From: JAXHUK01 sp034189725
GTDB lineage: Bacteria > Chloroflexota > Dehalococcoidia > SZUA-161
Direction: 5' to 3'
Assembly: GCA_034189725.1 (NCBI GenBank)
Contig: JAXHUK010000082.1
Location: forward strand, 1-14,441
DNA: 14,441 nt
Below the pieces are notes generated by a model, which did no database searches, was not told where the DNA came from, and worked only from the letters and a program-made list of their open reading frames with translations. The position numbers and the translations under genes are program-made. This document shows positions 1 to 7,268 of this stretch, piece by piece (within the stretch, counting starts at the first letter, position 1; every line of letters begins with the position of its first letter).

Positions 1-56
1 TTATGGAAGCGCGGCCCGTGCGAGGGTAATGAAATATAGTTGGGAGGTATAGTTCT

Positions 57-335
57 ATGGCAGTCGAGCATGTAGCGGGAAAGAATATTGGTTCTGTTAT
101 GTTGTATGCGCTGAGCACGTGCAGTTGGTGCAGAAAAACAAGGAACCTGCTGGAGGAGATGGGAGTGGAGTATGATTACGAGTATGTTGATCTCCTGCCA
201 GAAGCGGAAAGGAAGGAGACTCTGAAGAACATGGAGCGTTGGAATAGCAGTCGTTCTTTCCCGACGATGGTGATAAATGGCAAAGTCATCGTAGGTTTCG
301 ATGAGCCGCAGATCCGTCAGGCGGTGCAACAATGA
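57..335 (+). CDS. Glutaredoxin-like thiol-disulfide protein
   Basis: A 92-residue cytoplasmic thioredoxin-fold protein that probably passes electrons by thiol-disulfide exchange. The redox motif CSWC is at residues 22-25 on the first helix. The cis-proline loop (SFPT, Pro69) and a GF pair at 80-81 are where glutaredoxins bind their partners. The ATG at 57 is preceded by GGGAGG (about 41-46) at good spacing, so I chose it over the later Met15. The gene overlaps the next one by the four bases ATGA, and that gene encodes an FTR-type catalytic subunit. I therefore infer that this protein is the acceptor of ferredoxin-derived electrons, in place of a classic thioredoxin. Its length is normal for a small glutaredoxin. 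The final substrate cannot be told; NrdH-like or peroxiredoxin-linked roles are possible. Confidence 0.9.
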   Translation: MAVEHVAGKNIGSVMLYALSTCSWCRKTRNLLEEMGVEYDYEYVDLLPEAERKETLKNMERWNSSRSFPTMVINGKVIVGFDEPQIRQAVQQ

Positions 336-682
336 CTATTGACGATACGGTGAATCCATCCGAAGTTGATGAGCATTATGAACGGCTTAACAGGGCTGCG
401 GAATCACGCGGATATCATCTCAACCCAGATATAGAATTTACCAAGGAACTCGTGGAAGGTTTGATCACAAACAGAAAGAGGTATGGCTATCAGGCATGTC
501 CCTGCCGTCTTGCTTCGGGCAATAAAGAAGCCGACCGCGACATTATATGTCCATGCGTATATCGAGATCCCGATCTTGAAGAATACGATAGTTGTTTCTG
601 CGGTCTCTATGTTTCGCAGGCTGTAATCGACGGAGAGAAGTCTGTTCGTGTTGTGCCCGAGCGGCGTCCGGTAGACCGATAG
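332..682 (+). CDS. ftrB: Ferredoxin:thioredoxin reductase catalytic (beta) subunit-like Fe-S protein
   Basis: A 116-residue protein with the paired-cysteine signature of the FTR catalytic chain: CPC at 56-58, CPC at 73-75 and CFC at 88-90, followed by GLYVS. In the plant and cyanobacterial enzyme these six cysteines hold a 4Fe-4S cluster and an adjacent redox disulfide, which takes electrons from ferredoxin one at a time. Here the spacing is X14 and X12, against the classical X16 and X8. The central residue of the last motif is Phe, where the plant enzyme has His (CHC). There is no variable (alpha) subunit nearby, as in the single-subunit reductases of anaerobic bacteria and archaea. The start overlaps the glutaredoxin stop (ATGA), which suggests translational coupling and points to glutaredoxin as the partner. 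Confidence 0.9.
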   Translation: MTIDDTVNPSEVDEHYERLNRAAESRGYHLNPDIEFTKELVEGLITNRKRYGYQACPCRLASGNKEADRDIICPCVYRDPDLEEYDSCFCGLYVSQAVIDGEKSVRVVPERRPVDR

Positions 683-717
683 TGACAGCTGCGGGAATGA
701 GAGAGGAGAGGTGGAAT

Positions 718-1239
718 ATGCTTGAAGGAAAACGCATCGCACTCCTTGTTGAGGATGATTTCGAGGATTCCGAGCTTGTCGAGCCCATGAATGCCATGAA
801 GGAGGCCGGATTCGAAGTGACACTCGTCGGCAGCGGTTCGAAAACGTCCTATCGGGGCAAGAGGAGAAGGGCGACGGTCAAGGTAGATACGACGGCTGAT
901 ATGGTCAAGGCCAGTGATTTCGATGCTATCATCGTACCCGGAGGATATGCCCCTGATAAAATGCGGATGCATCAGCCGATGATCGATCTGGTTAAAGATG
1001 CTTATGCACGGGGAAAGATCATTGCCGGCATATGCCATGGACCACAGCTTCTTATCTCTGCGGGGATTGTAAAAGGAAAGACGATGACGTCCTGGCCTTC
1101 AGTGGCGATTGACCTGCAAAACGCAGGTGCCAGGTGGGTCGATGAGCCTCTGGTCAGAGACGGTGCCGTCATTACTGCGCGTAAGCCAGCCGATATACCA
1201 CAATTCAACGCTGCTATTATCAAGGCATTGAGTGAGTAA
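718..1239 (+). CDS. DJ-1/PfpI family protein (class I glutamine amidotransferase-like fold)
   Basis: A 173-residue protein of the PfpI/YhbO/DJ-1 group. Glu16 lies in the early acidic loop (DDFEDSEL). The nucleophile elbow is GICHGPQ, with Cys106 and His107, and is followed by LLISAG. The TSWPS and RKPADIPQFN segments are typical of PfpI-like proteins. Family members are described as cysteine proteases, glyoxalases or deglycases, and oxidative-stress proteins; which activity applies here cannot be read from sequence. The ATG at 718 is preceded by GAGAGGAGAGG, a strong ribosome site. The reading frame is open further upstream to 592, but that extension overlaps ftrB and lacks family similarity. 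It follows ftrB after 35 bases and is probably co-transcribed, which makes a thiol-stress role plausible. Confidence 0.9.
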   Translation: MLEGKRIALLVEDDFEDSELVEPMNAMKEAGFEVTLVGSGSKTSYRGKRRRATVKVDTTADMVKASDFDAIIVPGGYAPDKMRMHQPMIDLVKDAYARGKIIAGICHGPQLLISAGIVKGKTMTSWPSVAIDLQNAGARWVDEPLVRDGAVITARKPADIPQFNAAIIKALSE

Positions 1240-1276
1240 AAGTCTGTGAGGTCTGGTACCGTAGTAGTTGATTGCG

Positions 1277-1906
1277 TCACGATAGTAGAACTATCCCGGC
1301 CATCATTCCCTGGGGCACGGTATCAGGATCGCTATCCCTGGTGATTTTTTCGATCTGCCAGTTCAGTTTCCGGCTCAGTTCAAAGAAATTGATCCCGAGG
1401 CCTGACATAGAGGGCCTGGCAAGGTCGGGAAAGCGACACGTTCCGCTCTCTTCGAGGGCACTGCACTTTACATAATTATCACAGAAAAGCGGCTTGCATG
1501 ATCCCGCTGCGATGCCTTTGGCATTACAGTAACCGCTGTTTCTGGCGAACGTTTCAATAGCTGCGGCCAGTTCGTGTATCTGCCGCGCCACATCTCGCCG
1601 TTCATCGGTGAGCAGTATTTGCGTGGGGACATCGATCTTGAAAACGAGAGCATGGCTGTAGTGCTGCAACAGTATCCTGAACTCGCCGGGTTTCATGGCA
1701 TGGGGTGGGCAATTCATTGACTGCCCGTAGTTGGGACATTGCGGCGGCTCGCACATCAGGGCAAAACGGTCTTCGACCGCGATCGCTTTAGCAGATATGA
1801 TTCTGACATCGCTTGTTCCAAGCTCAAGGTTGCCATATGCTGATGTAAGTGTGAAACTTGTATTCGTAGAATGAAGTTCTATGGCGTTTTTCCCCGATTC
1901 TTCCAA
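1277..1906 (-). CDS. DUF2284 family cysteine-rich, predicted metal-binding protein
   Basis: A 209-residue protein with the DUF2284 pattern: C52, C57 and C66 in the CEPPQCPNYG...NCPP segment, then C127, C137 (GSCKPLFC), C142, C148 and C157. This arrangement suggests one or more Fe-S clusters or bound metal; the function of the family is not established. No ATG exists in frame before Met51, which is already inside the first cysteine motif. The best start is therefore TTG at 1906, which lies inside the 3' end of the upstream membrane-protein gene (28-nt overlap). The ribosome site is weak, so the exact start is uncertain. It converges with the DJ-1 gene across a 37-base gap that has no obvious terminator. 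Its partner is probably the membrane protein encoded just upstream. Confidence 0.8.
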   Translation of the reverse strand: MEESGKNAIELHSTNTSFTLTSAYGNLELGTSDVRIISAKAIAVEDRFALMCEPPQCPNYGQSMNCPPHAMKPGEFRILLQHYSHALVFKIDVPTQILLTDERRDVARQIHELAAAIETFARNSGYCNAKGIAAGSCKPLFCDNYVKCSALEESGTCRFPDLARPSMSGLGINFFELSRKLNWQIEKITRDSDPDTVPQGMMAGIVLLS

Positions 1907-2190
1907 TCATCCCACATTCGCTCGAATCCCATCAATACTATCCCGATGGACATCGATAATTCTGCAGCCAGGATATAGGGATTTGGCTCTGCAAGCCATA
2001 TCCTCCCGTAAATATGTTCGGCCACAAAAAGGGCTATAAGTAATCCACCGAACACAATGAGCAATCCGTTGCCAAGCATCTCCCGAAACCGGTGGTTCGG
2101 CAAAAGCAGAGCAGCAAGCACCAATACTCCTACAACCACCGCGATGATGATACTCGCAATCTCTGTGATATTGATACTCCCAATCTCCAT
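1879..2190 (-). CDS. Small three-helix membrane protein, family not recognised
   Basis: A 103-residue protein. Three hydrophobic stretches are visible: about 9-30 (IASIIIAVVVGVLVLAALLL), about 39-58 (GNGLLIVFGGLLIALFVAEH) and about 72-88 (ILAAELSMSIGIVLMGF). The C-terminus is short and charged (ERMWDDWKNRGK). I recognise no catalytic or binding motif. The ATG at 2190 has a GAGGTGA ribosome site. The gene overlaps the start of the DUF2284 gene by 28 bases, so the two are likely co-translated. The membrane protein might anchor or work with the metal-binding partner, but that is only inferred from the overlap. Confidence 0.75.
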   Translation of the reverse strand: MEIGSINITEIASIIIAVVVGVLVLAALLLPNHRFREMLGNGLLIVFGGLLIALFVAEHIYGRIWLAEPNPYILAAELSMSIGIVLMGFERMWDDWKNRGKTP

Positions 2191-2446
2191 ACTATCACCT
2201 CAATTCATTTCGATGTTTACCCGGATGACTGATATAGCTCTTATAGTAAATGTGATATACGATTCCCCATCGTACCGATCCGTTTCGGTCAGACCATTAT
2301 AAGAATGAGAACGGTGCTCAGTATCGCTGCGCAGCAACAATCAGATATAAAGGCATGAAGTCACAAAGAATCGTTCCTGGGACCTAAGGCTTTGAGATTT
2401 GAAATTTGTATTTATATCAGTTTTGGTGGATGGCATTGGGTGTGTA

Positions 2447-2965
2447 TTATTCCCGTGATACCAGTTCCATGTAGTCTACCTGAGAGAGGTAGGGACACAG
2501 CGGCACTATTCCCGGATCATTCCGTAACGCTGCAGCAAAGGCCATGCACGTAGGGAAGCCGCATTCCTTACAGTTGCTCTTTGGCAGGAGTTTATAGATG
2601 TCGAGGACGTTTGGAGGGGTTCTCTTGCCCTCGAAATTGGGCTCTATTCCGTTTCTGCGATTCCATATATCGTTGATCGTATCGATTATGTCGTTGACCA
2701 GTTCCTGAGCATCTTCCCTGCACTCAACCGGTGCCACGACAATTTCATGAGGCCTGAATGCATATTTTCTCTTGTCCTTGCCATTGCACAACAGGACCCT
2801 GGCACTGTGGTCGTAGTTGTAGCTCCCCAGTTCGGTATTTATGAAAGGAAGCACCTCGCTGATATCGTCCTGCAAATCGACATATACGCAAAAAAAGATA
2901 GCATCCGGGTGGCAGGCCGGTGTGACGAGTCTGAAATCGTAGTTATGGATCAGTTGTGTGGACAT
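2447..2965 (-). CDS. Protein with C-terminal 4Fe-4S domain of the corrinoid/ACS type
   Basis: A 172-residue protein. The C-terminal part (about 122-162) is the 4Fe-4S module found at the N-terminus of the corrinoid iron-sulfur protein large subunit and in related redox proteins: YKLLPKSNCKECGFPTCMAF, with C132, C135, C140 and C157 (C-X2-C-X4-C-X16-C). Residues 1-120 form a mixed alpha/beta region that I do not recognise. It contains Cys18, Cys26, Cys60 and Cys82, which are not arranged as a cluster motif. ATG at 2965 is preceded by AAGGAGA. The gene stands alone, with 256 and 213 bases of non-coding DNA on its two sides. A role in electron transfer or in corrinoid/methyl metabolism is possible, but no partner gene lies nearby. 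An AT-rich stretch (TATAAAAT on the minus strand, about 2980-2990) could be its -10 box. Confidence 0.8.
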   Translation of the reverse strand: MSTQLIHNYDFRLVTPACHPDAIFFCVYVDLQDDISEVLPFINTELGSYNYDHSARVLLCNGKDKRKYAFRPHEIVVAPVECREDAQELVNDIIDTINDIWNRRNGIEPNFEGKRTPPNVLDIYKLLPKSNCKECGFPTCMAFAAALRNDPGIVPLCPYLSQVDYMELVSRE

Positions 2966-3028
2966 TGGATTATCTCCTTGACTATTTTATATCATATATC
3001 GCGACATTTTGCCACTTCATCTTGACTT

Positions 3029-3120
3029 CTTCGATAAACTCAGGAAGGCTTGACGAAGGAGCATTTGAAGTTCAGTCTGTTCGGACAGAAACCGAAGGGC
3101 TCACCATGAGTTGATGAAGG
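3029..3120. repeat. Degenerate REP-like intergenic element (possible)
   Basis: The stretch CTTCGATAAACTCAGG at 3029-3044 resembles the arm CTTCGACAGGCTCAGG of the better element at 4134-4193. GGGCTCACCATGAGTTGATG near 3098-3117 resembles the opposite arm. Both are diverged, and a poor hairpin would form. This may be an old, decayed copy of the same repeat family. A small stem (GCTAT...ATAGC, 3140-3155) lies beside it, downstream of the methyltransferase stop, but has no T-run. Confidence 0.3.
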
Positions 3121-3178
3121 CAAACAGTCATGGGTGATTGCTATAAAGAAATAGCGATGTATTCCAACTGACTTGTGA

Positions 3179-3994
3179 CTACAGGGTATAATAGAGAATC
3201 CTGTGAGCTCTTCTTACAACCGGGAAAAGCCCTGTGAGCCGGAAAAGCGCACGATGCCTGAGTGCAAGTTTTTTAATTTCCTCAGATTGGATGAAGTACC
3301 ATTCCTCCTTAAGACGGATCCCTTCAGCCCATCTCTCGATTGCCCTTGCATCGTCAATGCCCCACTTGATCACTGCCCCTGTCTGTTTTATTAGAGGATT
3401 GCGCTTGACGTGTTTTGCAGTCAGTGTGCTGTACGCGTCGAACACCAAACTGCACCCCGGGAATTCCTCTCTCAGCTTGAGAACCAGTGATTTCACCTCC
3501 TCTTCGCTCAAATACATCATTAAGCCTTCGGCGACCACCAATACGGGACTGTTATTGTGGGTAATGGTATCAATCCAGCGCAGGTCGGTGACTGAAGACG
3601 GAATCATGTGGTATCTATCTGTTTCCTCAAAGAAGATCATTCTGAGGTCAATGACTTCAGGAACATCCAGGTCATACCATTCGGCTTCTCTGTTGTTTAC
3701 CCTGGTATAGCGACTATCGAGGCCACACCCGAGATGAAGCACCACACTCCCCGGATTGCTGTCGAGAAATTCCCGCACATAGTCATCGATCTTTTTTGCT
3801 CGAATGCAGAGCGTGAGTCGTGTTCCTGCAGTGATTTTCAGGTGTGAGAAGTCATACTCTATGTGTTCCAGGATATCTCGGGAAACCTGATCATCTAAAA
3901 CTGATCGAGGGCATCCGAAGGCTCTGGAATAGAGCGTAATGAGCAGAGTCTCTTGCTCTGCGGTTAATCGTATCTTTTGTTTATGGTTTGGCAT
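3179..3994 (-). CDS. Class I SAM-dependent methyltransferase, leucine carboxyl methyltransferase (LCMT/TcmP-like) family
   Basis: A 271-residue protein, the usual size for this family of O- or carboxyl-methyltransferases. The SAM-binding glycine motif is LHLGCGLDSR at 86-95. The acidic second strand is YDLDVPEVIDLR at 107-118. The family-typical segment AEGLMMYL is at 155-162, followed by an acidic SEEE. These three match the LCMT family (TcmP and related polyketide or metabolite methyltransferases). The substrate cannot be inferred, and no biosynthetic cluster is present around it. ATG at 3994 begins a clean family-length protein, although its ribosome site is weak. The gene is apparently monocistronic, with REP-like DNA at both ends, which may indicate an isolated acquired gene. 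Confidence 0.87.
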   Translation of the reverse strand: MPNHKQKIRLTAEQETLLITLYSRAFGCPRSVLDDQVSRDILEHIEYDFSHLKITAGTRLTLCIRAKKIDDYVREFLDSNPGSVVLHLGCGLDSRYTRVNNREAEWYDLDVPEVIDLRMIFFEETDRYHMIPSSVTDLRWIDTITHNNSPVLVVAEGLMMYLSEEEVKSLVLKLREEFPGCSLVFDAYSTLTAKHVKRNPLIKQTGAVIKWGIDDARAIERWAEGIRLKEEWYFIQSEEIKKLALRHRALFRLTGLFPVVRRAHRILYYTL

Positions 3995-4133
3995 AGTAGT
4001 TACCCAGTGTATGCCAGTCTCTTGTCATTCACTACGCTGTCACTATCGTCTGTTACAACATCACGGTTGTTTTCTGAGCAAACGCTCATGGGCAGTTGCC
4101 CACCATCGAATTATGAAAATAGAAGTAATGACA

Positions 4134-4193
4134 CCGTTCGTGGTGAGCCTGTCGAACCATGAACGACCCTTCGACAGGCTCAGGGCGAACGGG
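4134..4193. repeat. REP-like inverted-repeat element
   Basis: The left arm (4134-4156) reads CCGTTCG, then three variable bases, then TGAGCCTGTCGAA. The right arm (4170-4193) is its reverse complement, with three bases different next to CCGTTCG. The loop is about 13 bases. The core TTCGACAGGCTCAGGGCGAA is, from memory, a widespread intergenic hairpin of many environmental bacterial genomes. It lies between the methyltransferase start and the hydrolase stop, so it could also act as a transcript-end structure. No RAYT-type transposase gene is in the window. Confidence 0.85.
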
Positions 4194-4221
4194 ATAGGTC
4201 TATTTTCTGAGCTATAATTGG

Positions 4222-5004
4222 CTAATCCAGTTCTTCGCGCAGGATTTCATAGAACTTGTCACGTGCTTCTCTTTCGATCCAGGGCTTATGTCCGCAGTTC
4301 TTGAGCAGAATGAATCGAAAGCTCTTGAGTACGGAGGAGAGCGGTTTTTGTACTCCTTCAGCGGGATGTGGATCGTAGTCGCCGTGGATTGCCACGACAG
4401 GACATTGGATTCGCTGTCCGAGTTCCAGCAATTTCCCGCTCTTTCGCATCTCCGAGGCATCGTTCCACACGTTCTGATAGATATGGTACTGGATATCCAG
4501 ATACTCATCGTCAACGGGCAGGGGATTGTAGGCATCGGCCCTGGTAAACAGCTTGCCTAATCGAGCAAAGGGTGTGTTCTTGTCGCCTGTCGAGGGATCA
4601 TTTAATGTTACCAGCAGGGAGGTGATCCCTTCCCGTTCTGGCTCGCTGAGGCGACTTAACCGAGTCTCATGAATATCGGCAGCATACTGCTCTTCGAAGC
4701 TACCACTTCCGATGAGTACCAGTTTTCGTATGATTGTGGGATACTGTGCAGCACATATAAAGCTGAGCCACGCTCCCCAGGAGAACCCGATGAGGGTGAT
4801 GGGAGGTTTTCCGCTCTGTTCCAGGACAGTTTTCAACTCTGCGACCTGTCCTTCGAGCGACGGCGCTGTTTGAAGCGGTTCCAGGATGCCCCGGCTCAGT
4901 GCGAGTTCACGAGCTACCGGTGCCATCTCTCCTGCCGCACCGGGACCACCGTGGATTACGGCTATACTAAAGGGGGCATTCCCATATATTCTTGGATTTT
5001 TCAC
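4222..5004 (-). CDS. Alpha/beta-fold hydrolase
   Basis: A 260-residue cytoplasmic hydrolase with a complete triad: nucleophile elbow GFSWGAW (Ser75), acid GDYDPHP (Asp211) and CGHKPW (His239). The oxyanion-hole motif HGGPG (18-22) is the form seen in proline iminopeptidase-like and related alpha/beta hydrolases. A helical cap can be placed at about 105-195. The substrate is unknown; an ester, lactone or peptide is possible. The start is GTG at 5004. It is the only good candidate, because a stop lies seven codons upstream and the HGGPG motif begins at residue 18. No clear Shine-Dalgarno sequence precedes it. It lies 154 bases downstream of the AraC-type regulator gene on the same strand, so read-through from that unit is possible. 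Confidence 0.88.
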   Translation of the reverse strand: MKNPRIYGNAPFSIAVIHGGPGAAGEMAPVARELALSRGILEPLQTAPSLEGQVAELKTVLEQSGKPPITLIGFSWGAWLSFICAAQYPTIIRKLVLIGSGSFEEQYAADIHETRLSRLSEPEREGITSLLVTLNDPSTGDKNTPFARLGKLFTRADAYNPLPVDDEYLDIQYHIYQNVWNDASEMRKSGKLLELGQRIQCPVVAIHGDYDPHPAEGVQKPLSSVLKSFRFILLKNCGHKPWIEREARDKFYEILREELD

Positions 5005-5158
5005 AGATGTTGTCAGCTTTGCTCAAACCGCATGCGGAATTGATGTTGGACGGTGTGTGCTGTGCCGCCCAATTATTGATTATGCCGGAAATATCTTATA
5101 TTGCAAACAAGATGAAGCGTACCTGTAAAAAAGATACATGCCCCTGGTGATATTCACT

Positions 5159-6184
5159 TCACAGCGGTTTGACCGGCACACAGATATCGACGATGTGTTT
5201 GCCCTCAGGGTGTTCATTGGGGTCGTTGAGGTACAACTCGTAGCAGGGGCCGTCATCAGGTTGATAGCCGCTTTCAGGTAGCCAACCCCCAAATACAGCG
5301 TTCCACGCATCTCCGTACTCATCTGGTTGTAGCTCAAAGTGGGCTACGGCGTACTTGCCACCGGCGATTGTCTTTCTCCCGATCTCACCTTCCGCGGGAG
5401 TGTCCTGGGGCACAGTGATGCAGGCGTCTACTCTAAGTTTGTCATCATCCGTGATCTCAGGTTCGTCGTAGTATACTGTCAATATCTGAGTTTCAGGGAA
5501 GTTCAGCAGCCCTCTGGGGCCGGCCCATTTCATCAGCCTTTCAAAGAGCTGCCCGAAGAGTTCAGTGTCTCCCTGATAGCGGCCGATATGCCTGACATAG
5601 GCCACGTGGAGTTCTGGCATGTCCCTGACTTCGACATCCGCCTGGATTTGAGGTTTGTCCTTCATTATGACCCTCCATACCTGTTTTATAGTTGTATCCT
5701 GAGTATAGGAGGAGGAAACGTCGAAGTCTTTTCCCGTCTTGCTAAGGGTTTCACTCTCGTTGCTATCCGTTTTGCGAATCTTGCGATCTTCCAGACACCC
5801 GTAGGAACGCCACTCACTGGCACTCATGTGGAAGTAGTCCCTGAATGCTCTGGCAAATGCAGCCGAGCTTGAGAACCCGCATTCGAAGGCGATTTGTGTA
5901 ATGGATTTCTTGGGGTTGCCAATAAGCTTCGCTGCCGCCTTCTCGATGCGAATTCTCTGAATATACTGGCTCAAGGTCTCGCCGACCATCGTCCGGAATA
6001 TTCGATGGCAATGGAAGGGGGAGAAACCGGCTACGGCGGCGAGGTTTTCGAGAGACAGATTGGTATCGATGTTGGCCTCGATGTGGTCAATCACACGGTT
6101 GATGCGGGAGACATACTCCCCTCTCAGTTGTTTTCGTTTGACGTCGTTTATCTGGGTTTCAGTCATAGGGTTGTGCTCACTCAT
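5159..6184 (-). CDS. AraC-family transcription regulator with C-terminal GyrI-like effector-binding domain
   Basis: A 341-residue two-domain regulator. The DNA-binding part (about 27-128) has two helix-turn-helix motifs, LENLAAVAGFSPFHCHRIFR (46-65) and ITQIAFECGFSSSAAFARAF (95-114), ending in the AraC signature with FHMSASEWR. A charged linker (about 130-175) leads to a GyrI-like/SOUL-fold ligand domain (about 177-340), starting with ELHVAYVRHIGRY. This Rob-like order (AraC domain first, GyrI second) is used to sense small hydrophobic or cationic molecules; the ligand here is unknown. The start ATG overlaps the stop of the upstream DUF4332 gene by 8 bases (ATGAGTGA), so the two proteins are almost certainly co-expressed. 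The tandem repeat at 6993-7012 is a plausible self-regulatory site. Confidence 0.92.
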   Translation of the reverse strand: MSEHNPMTETQINDVKRKQLRGEYVSRINRVIDHIEANIDTNLSLENLAAVAGFSPFHCHRIFRTMVGETLSQYIQRIRIEKAAAKLIGNPKKSITQIAFECGFSSSAAFARAFRDYFHMSASEWRSYGCLEDRKIRKTDSNESETLSKTGKDFDVSSSYTQDTTIKQVWRVIMKDKPQIQADVEVRDMPELHVAYVRHIGRYQGDTELFGQLFERLMKWAGPRGLLNFPETQILTVYYDEPEITDDDKLRVDACITVPQDTPAEGEIGRKTIAGGKYAVAHFELQPDEYGDAWNAVFGGWLPESGYQPDDGPCYELYLNDPNEHPEGKHIVDICVPVKPL

Positions 6185-6860
6185 ATTCGATGACCTTTGG
6201 AAGGTCCTTCGCCATGTTAATGCAGAGTGTAACGTCCTTTAGTGTAGCCATAATCTTAGTATACTGCTTCTCCTTATTGACTGCGACAACTTTTTCAAAT
6301 GATTCTTCCGGCGAAGAGTTCGAGAACATTTCGAGGGTATCAATACCCGCGTCAAGGATAATTCGTGCGAATACAGGGCCAACTCCTGCGACCCTGACTA
6401 AATCCGATAGCTTGGCCAGTTCCAGCAGGTCGTCGGGGGACACATTCACCAGCCTGGACAAATTCTCTCTATCGTTCCTGGTCGTCGTTTTTTCGAAGAG
6501 GTGTTTTGTGTTAGTAATGCCAGCGGTTGATAGCTTTTCCAGAGACTCGTGGTTTACTCCTGGGAACTCCTTGAGGTTTACCGGTTTCGGCACATAGCTA
6601 TTTGCTTCTCTCCGCAGAATCATGAGATAGTCCTCAGGCAACCCTGATTCGCGAGAAAACCTCTCTATTTTGTTCCGGGTACTCAAGGCATCTATAAGCT
6701 CTTTCAGATTCCTGATATCCCTAGACGCCAGCACCCCGAAACGATCTGCGATGTTTTCTTTCAATACCTTACGTCCGGGCAGCAGTTCACTGGTTTCCAG
6801 GATGTGCCTGAATCTGTCCAGGCTGAAGTTCTCCAGGTCGATGTGATAGTGGGTTGCCAT
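6177..6860 (-). CDS. DUF4332-domain helix-hairpin-helix protein
   Basis: A 227-residue, mostly helical protein. The C-terminal two thirds fit DUF4332, with paired helix-hairpin-helix-like modules: FPGVNHESLEKLSTAGITNT (99-118) and LVRVAGVGPVFARIILDAGI (154-173). Such modules often bind DNA non-specifically, but the function of DUF4332 is not established. The N-terminal part (about 15-95) is a charged helical segment that I cannot name, ending in PKPVNLKEF. There is no signal peptide or membrane segment. ATG at 6860 has a GAGGAGGC ribosome site. Its stop overlaps the AraC/GyrI regulator start by 8 bases, which suggests that the two form a functional pair, for example a co-regulator or a stress response linked to a DNA-binding partner. 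Confidence 0.85.
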   Translation of the reverse strand: MATHYHIDLENFSLDRFRHILETSELLPGRKVLKENIADRFGVLASRDIRNLKELIDALSTRNKIERFSRESGLPEDYLMILRREANSYVPKPVNLKEFPGVNHESLEKLSTAGITNTKHLFEKTTTRNDRENLSRLVNVSPDDLLELAKLSDLVRVAGVGPVFARIILDAGIDTLEMFSNSSPEESFEKVVAVNKEKQYTKIMATLKDVTLCINMAKDLPKVIEYE

Positions 6861-6973
6861 GGGATGCCTCCTCTAGCTATTTGGGCTTCGCTATCACATC
6901 TGCTCGCCGATGGGTGGGATATATCCTTCTGATCCCTTAACCGCGTGAGCAGTTGCTAGCTGCGAACCTCTGA

Positions 6974-7012
6974 ATGATAGATAGGCCCTGTTTGATATGC
7001 AATGATATGCAA
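6974..7012 (-). promoter_or_regulatory. Likely promoter with tandem 10-bp operator for the DUF4332-AraC/GyrI unit
   Basis: On the minus strand, TTGCAT (6997-7002) and TATCAT (6974-6979) are separated by exactly 17 bases. The -10 matches the consensus at five of six positions, the -35 at three. TTGCATATCA is present twice in tandem (7003-7012 and 6993-7002), one helical turn apart, overlapping the -35. AraC-type proteins commonly bind direct repeats at this place, so autoregulation by the downstream AraC gene is a reasonable inference. Confidence 0.45.
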
Positions 7013-7268
7013 TTGCTGCAGGCATAGTATCACTATTCGTTATGAAATGGTAGAGGCACAGATTATGGTGAAAAGCGGAGAGTAAAACAAGGGCATCCAG
7101 GGACGGGAAAGGTAAAAGCTACCTACGGTCGTTGTCCTTGGTGTAATGGAAATAACCCCCGATGTTATGAAGGCGGGGAGTAATTGGGCGGGAATCCTTC
7201 TCTTGGGCTATAAACACGATCTTACCAATCGTATACTCATCATTACGATTGACAGGAATGGCTTTCAT

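Noticed and set aside
1..56. Possible C-terminal end of an upstream gene (short open stretches in each plus frame before the glutaredoxin).
   Set aside because: Too short to recognise; the three frames end at different stops and none shows a clear family signature.
592..717. N-terminal extension of the DJ-1/PfpI frame.
   Set aside because: It overlaps ftrB and has no family similarity; the strong ribosome site precedes the ATG at 718.
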